A stretch of 64,000 nt of DNA from Nissolia schottii (GCA_003254905.1 QANU01027962.1:62001-126000); one strand, 5' to 3'; positions 1-13,455 are shown, counted from the stretch's first letter. Made by a program: numbers and translations. Notes: a model not told the origin generated them from the letters alone.

Positions 1-660
1 TTTAAATCCTAACTAACTCAACTTCCCTTTTAAAAACTAACTGAGGATATACATCTGAGGCCCATTTTTCACTAGTCCACTCCACCTTCTTCTAACATAG
101 ACCTGTGTGTGTGTATATATATATATGTCTGTCATGTTCTAGTCCGCCTAGTCCATATAATCATTTTAATCCCTACATTTGTTATTAAAAAAAATAACTT
201 AAAACATTTATATTATTTAATTAAAACAGAAATGTGGGGACTGGGGAATGTGGCAAGAGAAACAACTCATAATGAATAAGGAATATAAGATCAGGATAGA
301 AATGCAACCGAGGAATCAGTTTAAATCTAGGGCTGCATGGAAAGGGAAAATATGGAAACAAGGCTGGGTAGGCACCTGAGATAAAGATTTTTTGTGAGAC
401 GAGTCCACATCCTTGGACATGTGTGGACAACACACTAAAAACAAAACTCATCCATTAAAAAATGATTTTTTTTCTCTTTCTTTTTCTCTCCTCCCACAAA
501 ACTCATCCAACAAAACTCTTTCTAATGTTGTTACTACTTTCTAATGCTTTGAAGTAGTCATTCACTTGGTTGGGTTAATTGCACTAACCTCTCTTGACAT
601 CCTTTAATATTACAATTACTCCCCTCTAGTTTGTAAGCAGACACTTACCTCCCTTAATTG
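1..660. other. AT-rich non-coding stretch
   Basis: No gene is supported here. The stretch has a short TG/TA microsatellite near 105-126 and poly-pyrimidine tracts near 465-490. It lies downstream of the last visible AUG4 exon, so it may be part of a very long final AUG4 intron. Confidence 0.5.
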
Positions 661-918
661 GAGTAAACCATCAAAATCATCCCCAATGTTGGCAGCGTCA
701 ATCAAGTTCATCTCCAAAGTATGAATATCATCAAATTCATCCCTAAAGTTGCCAAAAGTCGATCATTAGTTCCTGAGAGGGAATAATTTGATTGACATTG
801 AAGGATTAATTTAATCAACTTTTGGTAACTTTAGGGACGAATTTGATGATTTTCATATTTTGGGGACAAACTTGATGGTTGATGCCAACATTGGGGATGA
901 CTTTGATGGTTTACTCTC
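661..918. repeat. Fold-back MITE with arms of about 100 bp
   Basis: The segment at about 664-766 is repeated in inverted orientation at about 818-915. Both arms carry the motif GTAAACCATC, a CCCCAATGTTGGCA core and the inner motif AAAGTTGCCAAAAGT. Long arms around a short centre are typical of non-autonomous DNA transposons of the fold-back or Mutator-like type. The superfamily is not determined because no clear target duplication is visible. Confidence 0.7.
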
Positions 919-1409
919 CCTTAATGTTTGCAGTTATTACATTGATCTCCCTTAACTTTAAATCCTAAATTTTAAATAGTTTTAAAAACACCTAAAATGA
1001 TTATTCTACCCTTAATTATTTACTTTATTCCTATTTTACCTAAAACCCATTTTCCCCTTCCTCCTCCACCACCCCACTCCCCACCGTCACCCCCACCATT
1101 TTCGTCTTCTCCAACTAGAAGCTCTCTTTCATTTGCAAATTGCAACGCATCTTTTTCCTAGTCAACCTTAGTCCACCCATTCAACCACTCACATCACAAA
1201 CCAAACAAATTTTTCCCCTTGTCCCCGAAACACAACATTCTTCTATGTTTTAGCCAAAGCCCCCTTCCCATGAGGTCCACCTCCTAGCCAAAACCCATGT
1301 TCCATTTAGTCTATCATGGTTCCTCTTACCACGTGGTCCACTTCCAAGCCCAATCAATGTTCACTGATTTTCTTTTGCTTCATCTTCTTTCTCTTTTAAT
1401 TCAAACTAG

Positions 1410-2266
1410 TAGGAGTGGGAACAGGTCAGGCGGCCTGCGGCCTAGCCTGGCCTCTTCACTTAAACAAGCTTTGAAAAAGGCCTAGGCCTGACCTTTTTCT
1501 TAAACAGGCCAAGCTCAGGTCATTACAAAAGCCTGTTAGGCCTGTCAGGTCAACTTGTTTATAAATATATTCATATGGGTTTTACTAAAAAATTAAACTT
1601 AGATTGCCTTCACTGGGACTCGAACTGGAGATAGTTAACATATCAAGGCAATACCTTAACCACTAGGCTAGTATCATTTTTTGTGATATTTTATGCAAAC
1701 ATATATATTAATATAATTTTATTGTTTTTAGAAATCCTAAATTAAAGAACTCTATCTCTCTTTTATTTCTCATTCTCACATTAAAAGATGAAAAATTGCA
1801 ATTCAATCATACATGCTTGCTCATGTGTAGGGGTGAATAAACAAACCAATCACGGTTGCTCGTCTTGTTTGTGTATGTTTTATTTAATTGTTTGTGTTAA
1901 TGTGTTTAGATGTTTCATTAGTGGAAGTTTGAATTTATGTTGTTGATGATGGAACATTTTTCTTGATCTATGGAGTTGTAATTTGGATTGATGTATGAAT
2001 TTTTGTTTAAATATTAGATTGTTGTTGCAATTTAGATTTTTGTTGATCTATGGATGTTGAAGTTTTATTTAAATATTAAACAACCCATGGTAAACAGGTC
2101 ATGATAAACAGGCTAGACAACAGATTCTTGGTAAAAAAATATATATGGACAGGCCTACCAGGCTCCAGGCCAGGCTGAAAAAAAAGCCTTTGATAGTTAA
2201 CAGGTCAAGCTCAGGCCAAAAATTAATGAGACAGGCTCAACCTGGCTTGACCTGTTCCCATCCCTA
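1410..2266. mobile_element. Non-autonomous DNA element, hAT-like termini
   Basis: The element starts TAGGAGTGGGAACAGGTCA and its other end, read in reverse, starts TAGGGATGGGAACAGGTCA. The interior repeats aggcct/caggcc motifs near both ends. The TAGGG-type terminal inverted repeat is common in plant hAT MITEs. I do not see a convincing 8-bp target duplication, so the borders or the superfamily could be wrong. Confidence 0.6.
1603..1672 (-). repeat. tRNA-like (SINE head) sequence inside the hAT-like element
   Basis: On the minus strand an A-box-like TAGCCTAGTGGTTAAGG (about 1654-1670) is followed by a B-box-like AGTTCGAGTCCC (about 1615-1626). That spacing fits an RNA polymerase III promoter of tRNA or SINE type. 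No clean cloverleaf with a paired acceptor stem is visible, so it is a tRNA-derived relic or SINE head and not a working tRNA gene. Confidence 0.4.
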
Positions 2267-3014
2267 GGGGCTGCTATGGGGTAAGGGGTGGTGTGTGATG
2301 ATGGGGTGGGTGGGTGTGTATGTGTGTAATGCATTAATATTTCATGTTTTGTAGTTATTTTAATAATTTTTTGATATTTTTAGTGAGCCAATTCATTTAG
2401 CCCACTAGCTTGGGTGGGTTGAGCTCGGTTGCAATTTTTCTAGCTCACCACTAAAGAGAGAGTCAGCCCATTTTAATGAAGATGACAAAACCCGTGGTGG
2501 GCCAACAACCCATTTTAGCGGCTCTACTCAGATCCCTAATTATGAGATTGGACTTTTCTAGACTAAATTAACATATACATAGAACAATCAATCTAAGTAG
2601 TAAAATATCTAATACCCTTTAAAAAATACTGATTTCAGACTCAACTGCAAAAACTCTTAATTGGCACATCATGAAATCTTTTATAATTTCCATCAAATGC
2701 ACAACCTATATGCTATAATGAGCTAATTAAAAGTCCAGTGTCCATCCATATTTATCTTGGTCAAACACAAGAAAATGACACGACATTAGTGAACAAACAT
2801 CAGCTGTTGTCATCAATGCATAATTAATGACAATATACTCCCAACAGGGAAGACATATGCTGAGCTAAGTTCACAAAGTTGACTCACGTCTCAGCTCACA
2901 CGTTTTGTTGTGATGAGCCCACTATAGCAGGAAACTAAATAGAACAAAAATTACTGACCACTTCATTACCAAAGTTTTCAAACATGCAAGGGAACTAGAG
3001 ACATAGAAACATAC
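2267..3014. other. No gene seen (probable last AUG4 intron)
   Basis: This stretch is AT-rich. I searched it for the conserved C-terminal exon of AUG4 on the minus strand and did not find it. It therefore looks like intron sequence downstream of the donor at 3014. Confidence 0.45.
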
Positions 3015-6000
3015 TGCTTTATTATATGCAATAGATGCTTCTTCAGTAGCTTCGACAAGATACTTCCTGAGATTAAAAAGGAAAAATAGTTGATTAATAC
3101 CAAATCACAAACTGCTTACGAACTTACACAGGTCTGATTATTTGTACCTTATCTTATGAAGGGCAGGTATAGAATCCTTAGTGTAAGTTTCGAGCAGGAG
3201 AACATGTTCCAAAACCCTGATATGCAAATATTGCAATTTTTAAATATAGAACCTGACAAAAACTAACAATTTGCTGCAAATAATATAAAAGATAAATACT
3301 CTACAAAAGTGCTTGTCAATACAAATGAATCGTCAAAGTGTAACAAAATTAATACCATTCAGGAGTGGTTGAGTATGCAAGGCGAGGAGAGAGAAAATGT
3401 GTTCAAATTGTCACAAATGCAAATGGATTATACTGTACAAATCTTTTGTGTACATTTCTAGGAAAATCTTTCCACCAAAATATAAAATCATTCAGCTGTC
3501 TCAATCCAACAACTTTAGCTTTAGGGAGAGATAGCTCTTAATATCTTATCAAAGTTTTTGTGACCAAGCAGTTTATGGTTCAATCCTTTGTCACTCCCAT
3601 TCATCGAAATAAAATAAGTTGAATTTCAGCACAACATAAGTGGCATGTGCAGAAAAACTCACTCTGGAGCATTGTGGAAGAAAGAGTTTGAGAGGAAAAG
3701 ATAATTCTCATTATTGATTCATCAATACTTGAAGTCTTGAATATGAAAATAAGAGAGAAAATGTGGTAAATTGCTTGAGGATTAGTCTCCTCAGCCACTG
3801 TATATATAACCATTGAGATAATTACAATAGATTGTAAAAGGAAACAATCTACCCAATTGATATTTACAAATATTCACATGATACTAATTAGAATAAATTT
3901 GAACATAATCTCAACACTCCCCCTCAAGCTAGCGCATACAGATCATATGCATCTAGCTTGCCACAAATATAATCTGCCAACTGATCACTAGAGTTAACAA
4001 ATTTTGTGACAATCTCCTTGGATAGAACTTTCTCTCTGAGGAAGTGGCAGCCAACTTCTATGTGTTTAGTTCTCTCATGAAACACTGAATTAGAAGAAAT
4101 ATGAAGTGTTGCTTGACTGTCGCAATATAACTTCATTTGTGCAACTGTCCCAAACTTCAACTCTAGAAGTAACTATTTAATCCATATTACTTCACAAGTG
4201 GCTGCAGCCATGGACTGATACTCAGCCTCTGCATTAGACAGAGCAACAACATTTTGCTTCTTGCTCTTCCAAGATAAAGATTTCCACCAATAAAGACACA
4301 ATACCCTGAGGTTGATCGTCTGTCAACGGGGAACCAACCCAATCTGCATCACAATATCCAACAACTTGGATATTACCTTTATCTTCATACAATATTTCCT
4401 AGCCTGGTGCTTTCTTGGATATATCTTAAAATCTGCATCACAGCATCCCAATGTTCATTACATGGAGATTGCATAAACTGACTCACCACACTCACTGAAT
4501 AGGAAATACCAAGTCTAGTAATAGTGAGATAGATTAACTTCCCTACCAGCCTTCGATATCTTCCTAGATCAGGATAAGACGGAGATCTGGCAACAATTTG
4601 CTGTTTGGATCCTTAGGACTGTCAATTGGTTTAGAGTTCAACATTCCTGTCTCTTCTAGTAAGTCGAGAGCATACTTCCTTTGTTATATGACTAAACCGT
4701 CTTTGGATTGAGCCACCTCAATACCAAGGAAGTACTGCTTGCCCAAATCCTTAGTCTAAAAGTGATGAAATAAATGTTTCTTGATATCCCTTCATGATCA
4801 CCAGCAGTAATGACTATGTCATCGACATAGACCACCAAGTAAATACATTGACCAGATGAAGTATGCTTATAGAACACTGAATGATCGACCTCACTTCGTT
4901 TCATGCCAAACTCTTGAACAACAATACTAAACTTGCCAAACCAAGCTCTTGGTGATTGTTCCAGCCCATATAGTGAATGATGTAGTTTGCAAACCAATCC
5001 TGACTCCCCTTGAGCAATAACACTAGTTGCTGCTCCATGTATATTTCTTCTCCAAAGTCTCCAAGAAGGAAAGCATTTTTAATATCAAGCTGAAATAGTG
5101 GCCAGTGACGCATGGCTTCCTTGGAGAGGAAAATGCGAACAGAGGCAATTTTAGCAACTAGTGAAGCAACTAGTGAAAAGGTATCACTATAGTCAATGAG
5201 TTGGCCTCTTGCCACAATTGGTGCATAGCATAGGTCCTTTTCCTCCAGAGGATCTACCACCAGATTTTCCCCCTGCTAGAAAGAAGAGCGACCACGACCT
5301 CTTCCTCTTGCAATAAAATTTTGACTAACAGAGCTAGAGCCAGTTGATCCAATAGCATTAACAAGAATTCTAGACTCAACAATTCCACTAGAAAACTGTC
5401 TCTCTTGTTGAGTTAACAGAGAGAAGACTCGATCAATAGTAGGAAGAGGATCCATCAACATTACTTGTGACCTAACATTACTATACTGATCATCTAAACA
5501 TTGCAAGAAACAAACTACATAATCCTTCTTCCTATAGTCTCGAATAGGAGCTAGGTTACAAACACAGATTAAGCCACAATTGCACATAGGAATAAGCCTA
5601 AAATTATTTAATTCTTCCCCGATAGTTTTCAATTGAGTGAAGTAAGAGGTGATGGAAAGCTCACCTTGTTTGATAACAAACAAAGATTCTTGAAGATCTG
5701 CCATGCGAAACAAATCTCCATGGAAGTAAAGCTTGTGAAGATCCTTTCATAACTCCGAAGCGTCTTCGATCACTGAAAGCTGTCACGGATATCACTGCTC
5801 AAAGAATTGGTTATCCAGGATACAATGAGAGTATTGTTCCTATCCCAAGCATCATAAAAAGGATCGGTGATGAGAGGATTGAGCAACCTTCCATCGACAA
5901 ATCGATGTTTGGTCTTCAATTTGAGAGCCATGCGCAAAGATCAAGACCATGCATGATAATTCGCACCATCAAGAATGCAAGGTGTGAGAGAAAGCCCTGG

Positions 6001-9000
6001 GTTTTCGCTCGGATGTATGAAGCAAGGGCTGGAGGGATCATTTGTCGGATTCTGACTCAACAAATGTTGAAAACCTTGATTGAAGCCCTAAGGAATCAAA
6101 AATCCAGGAGGAGCTTGAGGATCTTGCATAAGCTGAATTGGATGTGACCGTGGAAGAGAATTAATTGTAAAATAGCTGCAATGCCACCAAATGAAATCTC
6201 AAAGAACGCTCAATTCGAGAGATCCAAGATTCCGGGGTGAGAATTTTTGTCTCCCAGTAGAATCGCCAAGAAAGTAGACAAGCTTCAGTGATGAAGCTTG
6301 AATTTCCAGAATTCTGTGGAAAAAAGGTGCAGAGATGAGAAACGCAAGATGAACAAAGCGAAAGTGAAGAAATGGATCGAGAATCACCCCTTCTGCAGGA
6401 AGCAACTGGTACCATGTAGAAAAACTCACTCTGGAGCATTGTGGAAGAAAGAATTTGAGAGGAAAAGATAATTTTCATTACTGATTCATCAATGTACAGT
6501 GGGAAGCTCATATACAAGTATAGTGTGCCAACTATCTACACTACTTCTGAAGTAACTAACTAACAACCTTCTAACCATTATGACTAAACTCTAGTTAAGT
6601 TATAGTTACAGATTGGTTAAGTTACAGCTGTAGTAGAACTAAGCATATCCGCTAACAGCATGTGCTTGTTCATGCTTCAAACATAGAGCGCTCTTATGTG
6701 AGGGGGCATTTTAAAAATATAAAACCATTCAAATACCTATACTCAGCCTAAGTGATTGTGGAAGATGGTTCTTGACATGTTCCAACAAGCAATTTTCGAT
6801 ATGGTATGTACAAGGTAAACTAACTGCTATCTGGAATTCTAATCTGACTATCATTTCAACAGAAAATAGTAAAATCATACTTCCTTCTTCAAGATGGAGA
6901 TGCTAAATCAATAGTTTCAATTCCATGTATGAAAACAGTTAAACTGACCCAAATAAAAAAATGAACATAGGAGTTCGTAACAAAAAATAAAGAACATAGG
7001 AGTTAGAATAGAAAATTGGCCGCCTTAATTTAGGATGAATTGCTCTCAAGAATTATGGGTCAAAATTGCATATTCAGCCTTCTTCCACTCAACTCCATCT
7101 AATTTTTTCAACATATTTTTTATTTTATCCACACTATATTATAACCATTTAATACATCAATTGTAAAATGTTGCTCCCATCCAGCACAACCACCAATTTA
7201 AATTTAACTTATCTTTCAGCAACATTAATGTTACAACCCTATTAGGTGAAGAGTTAGTTTGGAATGGTGTGTTAGAGGACCAACAACCCTAGATGAACAA
7301 TTATACCCTGCACCGCACCAGCAGTTTCCCAGATTGAGAAGAGAATGAGCTCCTCTACTCCCTAAGGATTTCACACAAAATGACAACACTACTAATCCCT
7401 TCTTCTCTTTTTTTATGTTCATTAACACCTCTAACTAGCACACTTTAACAAGCTAATTAAATCTTCCTTTGAGCAGAGATTTAAGAATTACCTGCGGATA
7501 AAACACTGAAACCCTATTACTACAACTAATGCTCCTTAAAATCTTGGTATTTTAACCAAAGTGACATGCACATAGTTCAAGTTAACATAACTCTTTGTAA
7601 GCTATTTATTTAAACCATAACCTTCTGAAAGTTGTTAAATAAGAATTTTACATAAACTAAGAGTGCAGGAGTATAAATGGCACAAAAACACAATGGTCAA
7701 ATAATTTGAATTCATAAAAAGTATAAATTTTTGAACCAAAACCAGCTTGCCTTTAAGTAAATCAGGTCATTCTTACATTATCTAGACTAGAGGGCTTGAG
7801 AAGCACTCCGTGCCTGCCAAGTCACATCTTTTATTTTCAAATATTAAATATTAATAAGATGAGTAGCTCAAGGGTGTTGTGTAGTGGAAAGATTGAGGAG
7901 AGACATGTGGAAGAAATTTATTCCAATTACTCTTCACTATTCAGTTCAATAATTTTCAATTACCATATCTTGTTATTTCAAACCTTAACCCCTGAAAGCA
8001 TACTTATATTGAAGAATAAGGAAATAATAACAGGGAGCAGGTAAAACAAACAAACAAACAAACAAACCTCAATTTCGCACTCATGGTCTCACATCTTTTA
8101 CAGAGCCATGTCTTTTGCAGCTCATCCTACAAATATATTCGGGCAAGTCAAGATCAAGTCAAGATACATCCTTAGCTATCAAATAGTGGAATGCATCATA
8201 TAATAAATACTCACATATTTATGTTGATGATCCAACTTCAAATCCTTAACAAGTTTAATAAGCACTCCAAGTATCTGCTCCAGGACCTAATTGAGAATAA
8301 TGTCATTCAATATCTACATGTCATCTTGAACATGCTGCCAAAAGGGAAATATAATGCACAACACATGCATACTCTCTTCTCTCGCGCGCAAGCACACAGG
8401 GGGATTCAGTGCTGGAATTTCAGAAAATGTTTGTGTAAAAAAAAAGATGGCTCTAATAATAAATTCATATGCACGTACATTGTAATATTCGGCAAATTTT
8501 CTATCTGCAGAATAAAGATCATCTCGCAGTGCTGCTTCTTCTCTTTCGATCTCCTCAATCAACAACTTCACCCTGGTCAAAGGAGATATATGAAGAGCAT
8601 GAAACTGTAGTTCATGTGTCCAAGTATGGAACTCACAAGTACTGAAGCATGCAATCAGCATATTAATGTTATGTTGCTAACTTCATAATCATATTAGAAA
8701 GGCCTTTCTAAGCTCAGATATTTGTGGTTAACATAAGACATAAGTAATGGCAAATATAAGCTTAGATGTGACCTAGAAGCCAAAATAAAAGAAATTATTG
8801 TTTAAAGAAAGAGATAAAAGTAAACCTCCATCCTGCAAAGCTAAAGAAACCAGAACTCGAATAAATCTTGTTAAAGAAAATTTTGAGCTTACATATTAGC
8901 CATATCAGTTGCATTGATCATTTTCTTTAACACCCGCATTGTAAAAAAAAACAAAAAAGTATGAACAGAGATCTCACCTCATCCAACTACTTCCACAAGA

Positions 9001-12000
9001 ATTTAACATGATTTTGTGGGCCATAAAATTAGAGGTACAGTGCATAAAGAAACTGTTAGAGCCCCCACATTGCTTAGAATTTAGAAATAGAGCCTAGATA
9101 GCCTTTATAATATCAAAGCAACCCTCACCCCATGAGCTAATTTTTGGGGTTGAGTTAGGCCCACTCAATTCTTAAGATGGTATCAAAGTCTATCCTAAAC
9201 TCGTTATTGGGCCCACCCGCAGATGTTCATTCCTGCAAAATCCATGCTCCAGATGTTCATTCTTGGGTGCGAGGGGTGTGTTAGAGTCCCACATGACCTA
9301 GACATATAGCTTAGACAGCCTTTATAATATTAGTCAACCTTCACCCCTTGAACTAACTTATTGGATTGAGTTAGTCCCACTCAATTCTGAAGAAAAACTA
9401 ATGTTTCTCAACTCTCCTGACATAAGATTGAAGCCACATAACTTTTAAGCCTTAAATATGTGCAGTTGTCAACATTGTAACTATGTAATCTCTCTCTCTC
9501 TCTCTCTCTAATATGAGCAAACACTTGCTTAAAACTGAAATCCAAAAAGCTCATTCCTATATGCTTTGTGGTGTTTGAGATCAGACCGAATGCCTCACAT
9601 TTCTTGAAGTTGTGTGGTGTTGAGGGTGAAAAATGGTGTGGCATGACTATGGAGCCAGGAAGGGGGACCATGAAGCCGAGGCAACCATCCATGGTGAAGG
9701 ATGATAATGATGGTGGATTGCACAATGGAGCACAAAGGAAATTCTTCATGTAGGAGGCATCACCGTGTGTGGCAATTGACATTTCACAGTGCAAGGTAGC
9801 AATGAGGCGGCTGCAATGGTTTAGGAAGTAAAGATGGCAACTTGAAGCGAGGTGAACCACAGTTGTTTGAGGTGGTTTGCGCAGCAAGTGGCAAAGGCAA
9901 TGAAGGCTTGGGTGGTAAGACTTGGCGAGCTATCGAGGAGCGGGAGATAGGAAACTCATTTCTCCTCAACCGAGAAGCCAACTCTGTAGGGTCACCTCAA
10001 GGTGAACTTAAAGTTGTTTTTCTGTGGATATCGAAACCACTCCAAGTCTCTACGGACCGTCCTCACTAATAGCCTAATAACTAAGTTTGGGCCAACCCAT
10101 GACATACTCCTATAATAATTTGAGGGTGAACCTATTGGCACTTCCAAATGTTTATTAAGTACTAATGACTTACAATTTTTAAAACCCAAATTAAGTCCGA
10201 TAAATATTTTCACATAGATAGTATTATTTTTTATTTTATTTTTTTTTAGAAAAAGAAAACTTAGCAAGGTCGAGGTGGTCCAACATGTATAAAATTGGCC
10301 AACCTAACCTCTGCCACCAAACCATGATGATGAATTTAGCATGGCCAAGGTGATCCAAAATGGCCCCTTTCTAGTTTAAGTTCCCCATTATATTAACTTT
10401 TGGTGCCAACATATTGCCCCATGCATTATTTCGACCCTTGTAGCATAGTGCAAGAATGAGATGATGCAGACTAGTTGTAGGGACTAGCCGTTAGAATGCC
10501 ACTCCACTGCTGCAACAGCAATTTCCTTCTCTCCATCTTCTCCTTTTCTTTGTTTGTATGCTGCATCAGTTGTAAAACATGTGAATCATGACATTTCTGC
10601 ATGCCTTTGATTACGTTCTTTCAAATACATGGCCAAAAATAAACTTATTCTCAGCACTGCTACAATGTGTTAGTGGAGGGATGGTGGGGGAGGGGGTTTG
10701 ATGGAGGATAAGAGGAGGTTGGCAAGTAAGGTGGGGCTTGGAGTGGTTTCTAAAAGTCACGTGACTTTTAAAATTCAAAATTTAATCCTAGCCACACAAT
10801 ATGATCTAATGATCAAATATCTCATTCTCACTTCTCATACAAGAAATCCATTCTCACAAATTGATTATTTTATGTCACAAACCAATAGAAACTTTCTAAC
10901 AATTAAAAGAATTAAGATACTGGAATGACTCAAACCTTTCTGGAAGCCGGGAACTTGAACTTTGACTTCCAGAGGATGAAGAATCTGCGTCAAGAAATGA
11001 GGAATCAGAAACCATATGAAGGACAATATCAAATCCTCATAATTTTTTTTGGATAAAACTATCAAATCCTCATATTAGATCAGTAGTATGCAGATCACAC
11101 TTACCATTGTCATCCAAAACAAAGGCATCGGATAATTTATCACATTTTAATTTCAATCGCGCCTCTACCTCACGTGAGAGGGACATGCGATATTCTGTCA
11201 TATCCTGAAGATATGTTTTATGCGTCAACAAGGAAAGACATAACAAAGTTACTTCGAAATAAAACCACACACAGAAAGCAAGTGCTTAAAAGCTGACTGT
11301 CATATTTTGTTAAATACTATACCACAGATAACGGTGCTTGTTGATGCTGAGTTTGCCACAAATAAGCAGGTGTAATTCCAAGAAAACGACTTGGTACACC
11401 ACCAACTCCAGGTTCCACTGGATCCATAGCAGCAAGGGAAGAATTTACCCCACTAGTGGAGCTATTTGGAGTGGTATAATTAGTAGAAATCATGCTTGAG
11501 CTGATACTGTCAAGGGAACTTCGAGACACTACACTCATTTTTTCAATATCCTCAGTATGGACTTCTCCATCCTTGGAGATAAGAGGTAGTCTCAACCTTT
11601 GGGCTGCTTCAGCCACAACCAGTTGATGCTCTAAAGTCTCATAAACCTGAGAACAGATGGACATCAAAACTTCGTTTAAGTCAATGAAGAACAGTGCCAA
11701 AAAATGACATTTTTTATACAAAATAAATAAATAATTTCTAGTCCTCTCTAAGCTAACTACCAAAGACACGCATCTTTAACGATACCAAGCAATGTTAATC
11801 CACATGAAACTCACCTTATATGAATAGTTTCTATAAGCAGATAGAGAGACCCACAAGCCACAACTCCTCATTCAGGAAACACAACCTAATCAACATACTA
11901 GACTCTCACATATTTGAAACAAATTGTGTCAATTCAAAATTGCCAAGAGGAACACAGGAAGAGGTAGATTATTCATTGCAACTCCTGTGTTACGATAAAG

Positions 12001-13455
12001 CACTTAAGTAACTAACCCCTAAAGACTCTTTCCCTCTCTAATAAATTGAACATGGCTTGGGAATCTTACACAGATGCTGCATTGCCAATGGGTTCAATAG
12101 CTATTATTTGTTCAAGAATCCCCGGCCTTTAATTTAATTTAGTGATATTGAGTTTAAAAGCACCTGTCTCACATTATACATGGGAGAACCTCTAGATTAG
12201 AACCAAAATAATTTTGTGAAGCACTCGACAGATAATCTTTCTCCTTCTCAATACTGTGATACCTATATTAAAAAATCAACACTATCTTCATTATACTGTT
12301 GTTCAAATATCACTCCCTTCCCAGTAACTTATTATTTATAAGTAGGGTATGACGTGAAACAAGACGATTCATTTCTTGTTTTCTTTTTTTTTTTTTTTTG
12401 ATAAAAGAAGAATTCCATTGAGAAGAAGATAAGATAATTACAAAAGATAAGAGGTTAAGAGGTCGTCTTTACAAGATCAAGAAAAGACTAACAATGTAGA
12501 TGATTCATATGACATGCATTTCCCATAAAGGTCAATTTGGTAAAGAGTATAAATATAATTGTTCTCTCCGTGTACATAACTCAAATTTTCAAGGACTTTT
12601 CAAGGACCAAAATCAACAGCATTTTCACACAGAGCCCATATTTCATTCTAAAATCAAAAATGACTTTCCAGTATATTAACTCAAAACCTGAGGAGAGTTC
12701 CTCAATCCAAGCTGGGGATAAAGACCACCGGTATCTCGAATTCCAGCAAGGCTAGACACGGAAATGGCTTGCTGATACTCTTCCACCATAGCAATGGCCT
12801 CAGAATATATTGCCTGCAAGTATAACCAACCCACCATACAAAAAAAATACATATCAGTAAAATAAGAATCACACTACACTTAGCCAACTCTCATCCCAGC
12901 AATACCAAAACCAAACATTTAGGGTGTGTTTGTGAGTTGGGTTTAGAAGGGGAAGGAAAGGTTTTGGGGGGCTTAGTCATGATTTTTAAACCTTTCCTTT
13001 CCCTCCTAAACCCAACTCACAAACACACCTTTAGTCTCAATTCACAATTTTTCAAATAAAAAAAAATTATTTTATGAACACTTATTCATTCTCTTTATAA
13101 CCCTTTACCATGGCTTCCAGATAACGAAGTCTTTCCCTGCACATTTCCTCTCTGGCCTGCAAACCAACTCAGCAAATCAATAACAACAAAAGTTATTGGA
13201 TATTTGACAAAATGGGTCAAAAAAGTTTGAATTTTAGGAGATAAAATGGAAGACCCATTTTCAAATTGTGTCGGGAAATTTCACAAACACCTAAGAATCA
13301 AGTGGGAACAAGAGAGAGAGGAATACGAGTTGGAGATCGTTGTAGAGAGGCTTGGAGATGAGAGATCCATCGGGAGCCATGCAGTGGCGCTCGAGCTGAT
13401 CAACGACCTGAGCCACATCGGCCGGGAGGTTCTGGCCGTGGAGCCCCTTCACCAT
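3015..13455 (-). CDS. AUG4: Augmin subunit AUG4 (HAUS4-like), 3' end outside window
   Basis: AUG4 is a subunit of the eight-protein augmin complex. The complex binds microtubules and recruits gamma-tubulin for branching nucleation in spindle, phragmoplast and cortical arrays. Eleven minus-strand exons join in frame at GT/AG sites: 13327-13455, 13109-13156, 12688-12813, 11323-11646, 11105-11204, 10936-10984, 8479-8572, 8215-8286, 8068-8126, 3148-3216 and 3015-3066. They give 374 codons starting [16 protein letters not shown]. Family landmarks include [60 protein letters not shown] and [11 protein letters not shown]. Arabidopsis AUG4 is about 420 residues, so roughly 45 C-terminal residues are missing and should lie left of the window. 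The intron at 3217-8067 is swollen by a copia element. A Mutator-like element ends about 200 bp upstream of the ATG. Assignment is from remembered family sequence. Confidence 0.88.
3648..6657 (-). mobile_element. Ty1/copia LTR retrotransposon relic inside an AUG4 intron
   Basis: The element has LTRs at 3648-3916 and 6415-6657 and a 5-bp target duplication GCATG at 3643-3647 and 6658-6662. A purine-rich tract lies beside the 3' LTR near 3917-3930, and a TGGTACCAG primer-binding-like site beside the 5' LTR near 6406-6414. Internal parts on the minus strand are gag-like (5276-5713), copia reverse transcriptase (4692-5260, with the YVDD motif) and RNase H (about 3924-4250). It is far shorter than a full copia element and carries several breaks. 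The two LTRs agree closely only over their first 85 bp or so on the plus strand. Confidence 0.85.
6663..8067. other. AUG4 intron sequence, no other feature
   Basis: This is the rest of the 4.85-kb intron between AUG4 exons 9 and 10. It is AT-rich with no reading frame showing recognisable similarity. An AAAC repeat (about 8045-8067) lies right at the exon 9 donor. Confidence 0.6.
9054..9393 (+). mobile_element. TRIM (miniature LTR retroelement) in AUG4 intron 6
   Basis: Two direct repeats of about 120 bp (9054-9177 and 9279-9393) begin TGTTAGAG and end near CTCAATTCT. Right after the first is TGGTATCAAAGTC, which resembles the initiator-Met tRNA binding site TGGTATCAGAGC. A purine-rich GCGAGGGG tract precedes the second repeat. 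Flanks GAAAC (9049-9053) and AAAAC (9394-9398) look like a 5-bp target duplication. The element is 340 bp and non-coding, as expected for a TRIM. Confidence 0.8.
9399..10935. other. Rest of AUG4 intron 6
   Basis: No gene is supported. A CT microsatellite lies at about 9490-9509. Moderately GC-rich open stretches on both strands near 9570-10070 show no recognisable domain and lie wholly within the intron. Confidence 0.5.
12922..13030. mobile_element. Tourist/Harbinger-like MITE in AUG4 intron 2
   Basis: This 109-bp fold-back element has terminal inverted repeats of about 40 bp. One end begins GGGTGTGTTTGTGAGTTGGG and the other ends CCAACTCACAAACACACCT. It is flanked by TTA on both sides (12919-12921 and 13031-13033). 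The short length, the GGGTGTGTTTG-type terminus and the TTA target duplication fit PIF/Harbinger Tourist MITEs. It lies between AUG4 exons 2 and 3. Confidence 0.8.

Noticed and set aside
9408-10069. Protein-coding gene suggested by overlapping open frames
   Set aside because: They lie within an AUG4 intron, have no recognisable domain and include a CT microsatellite.
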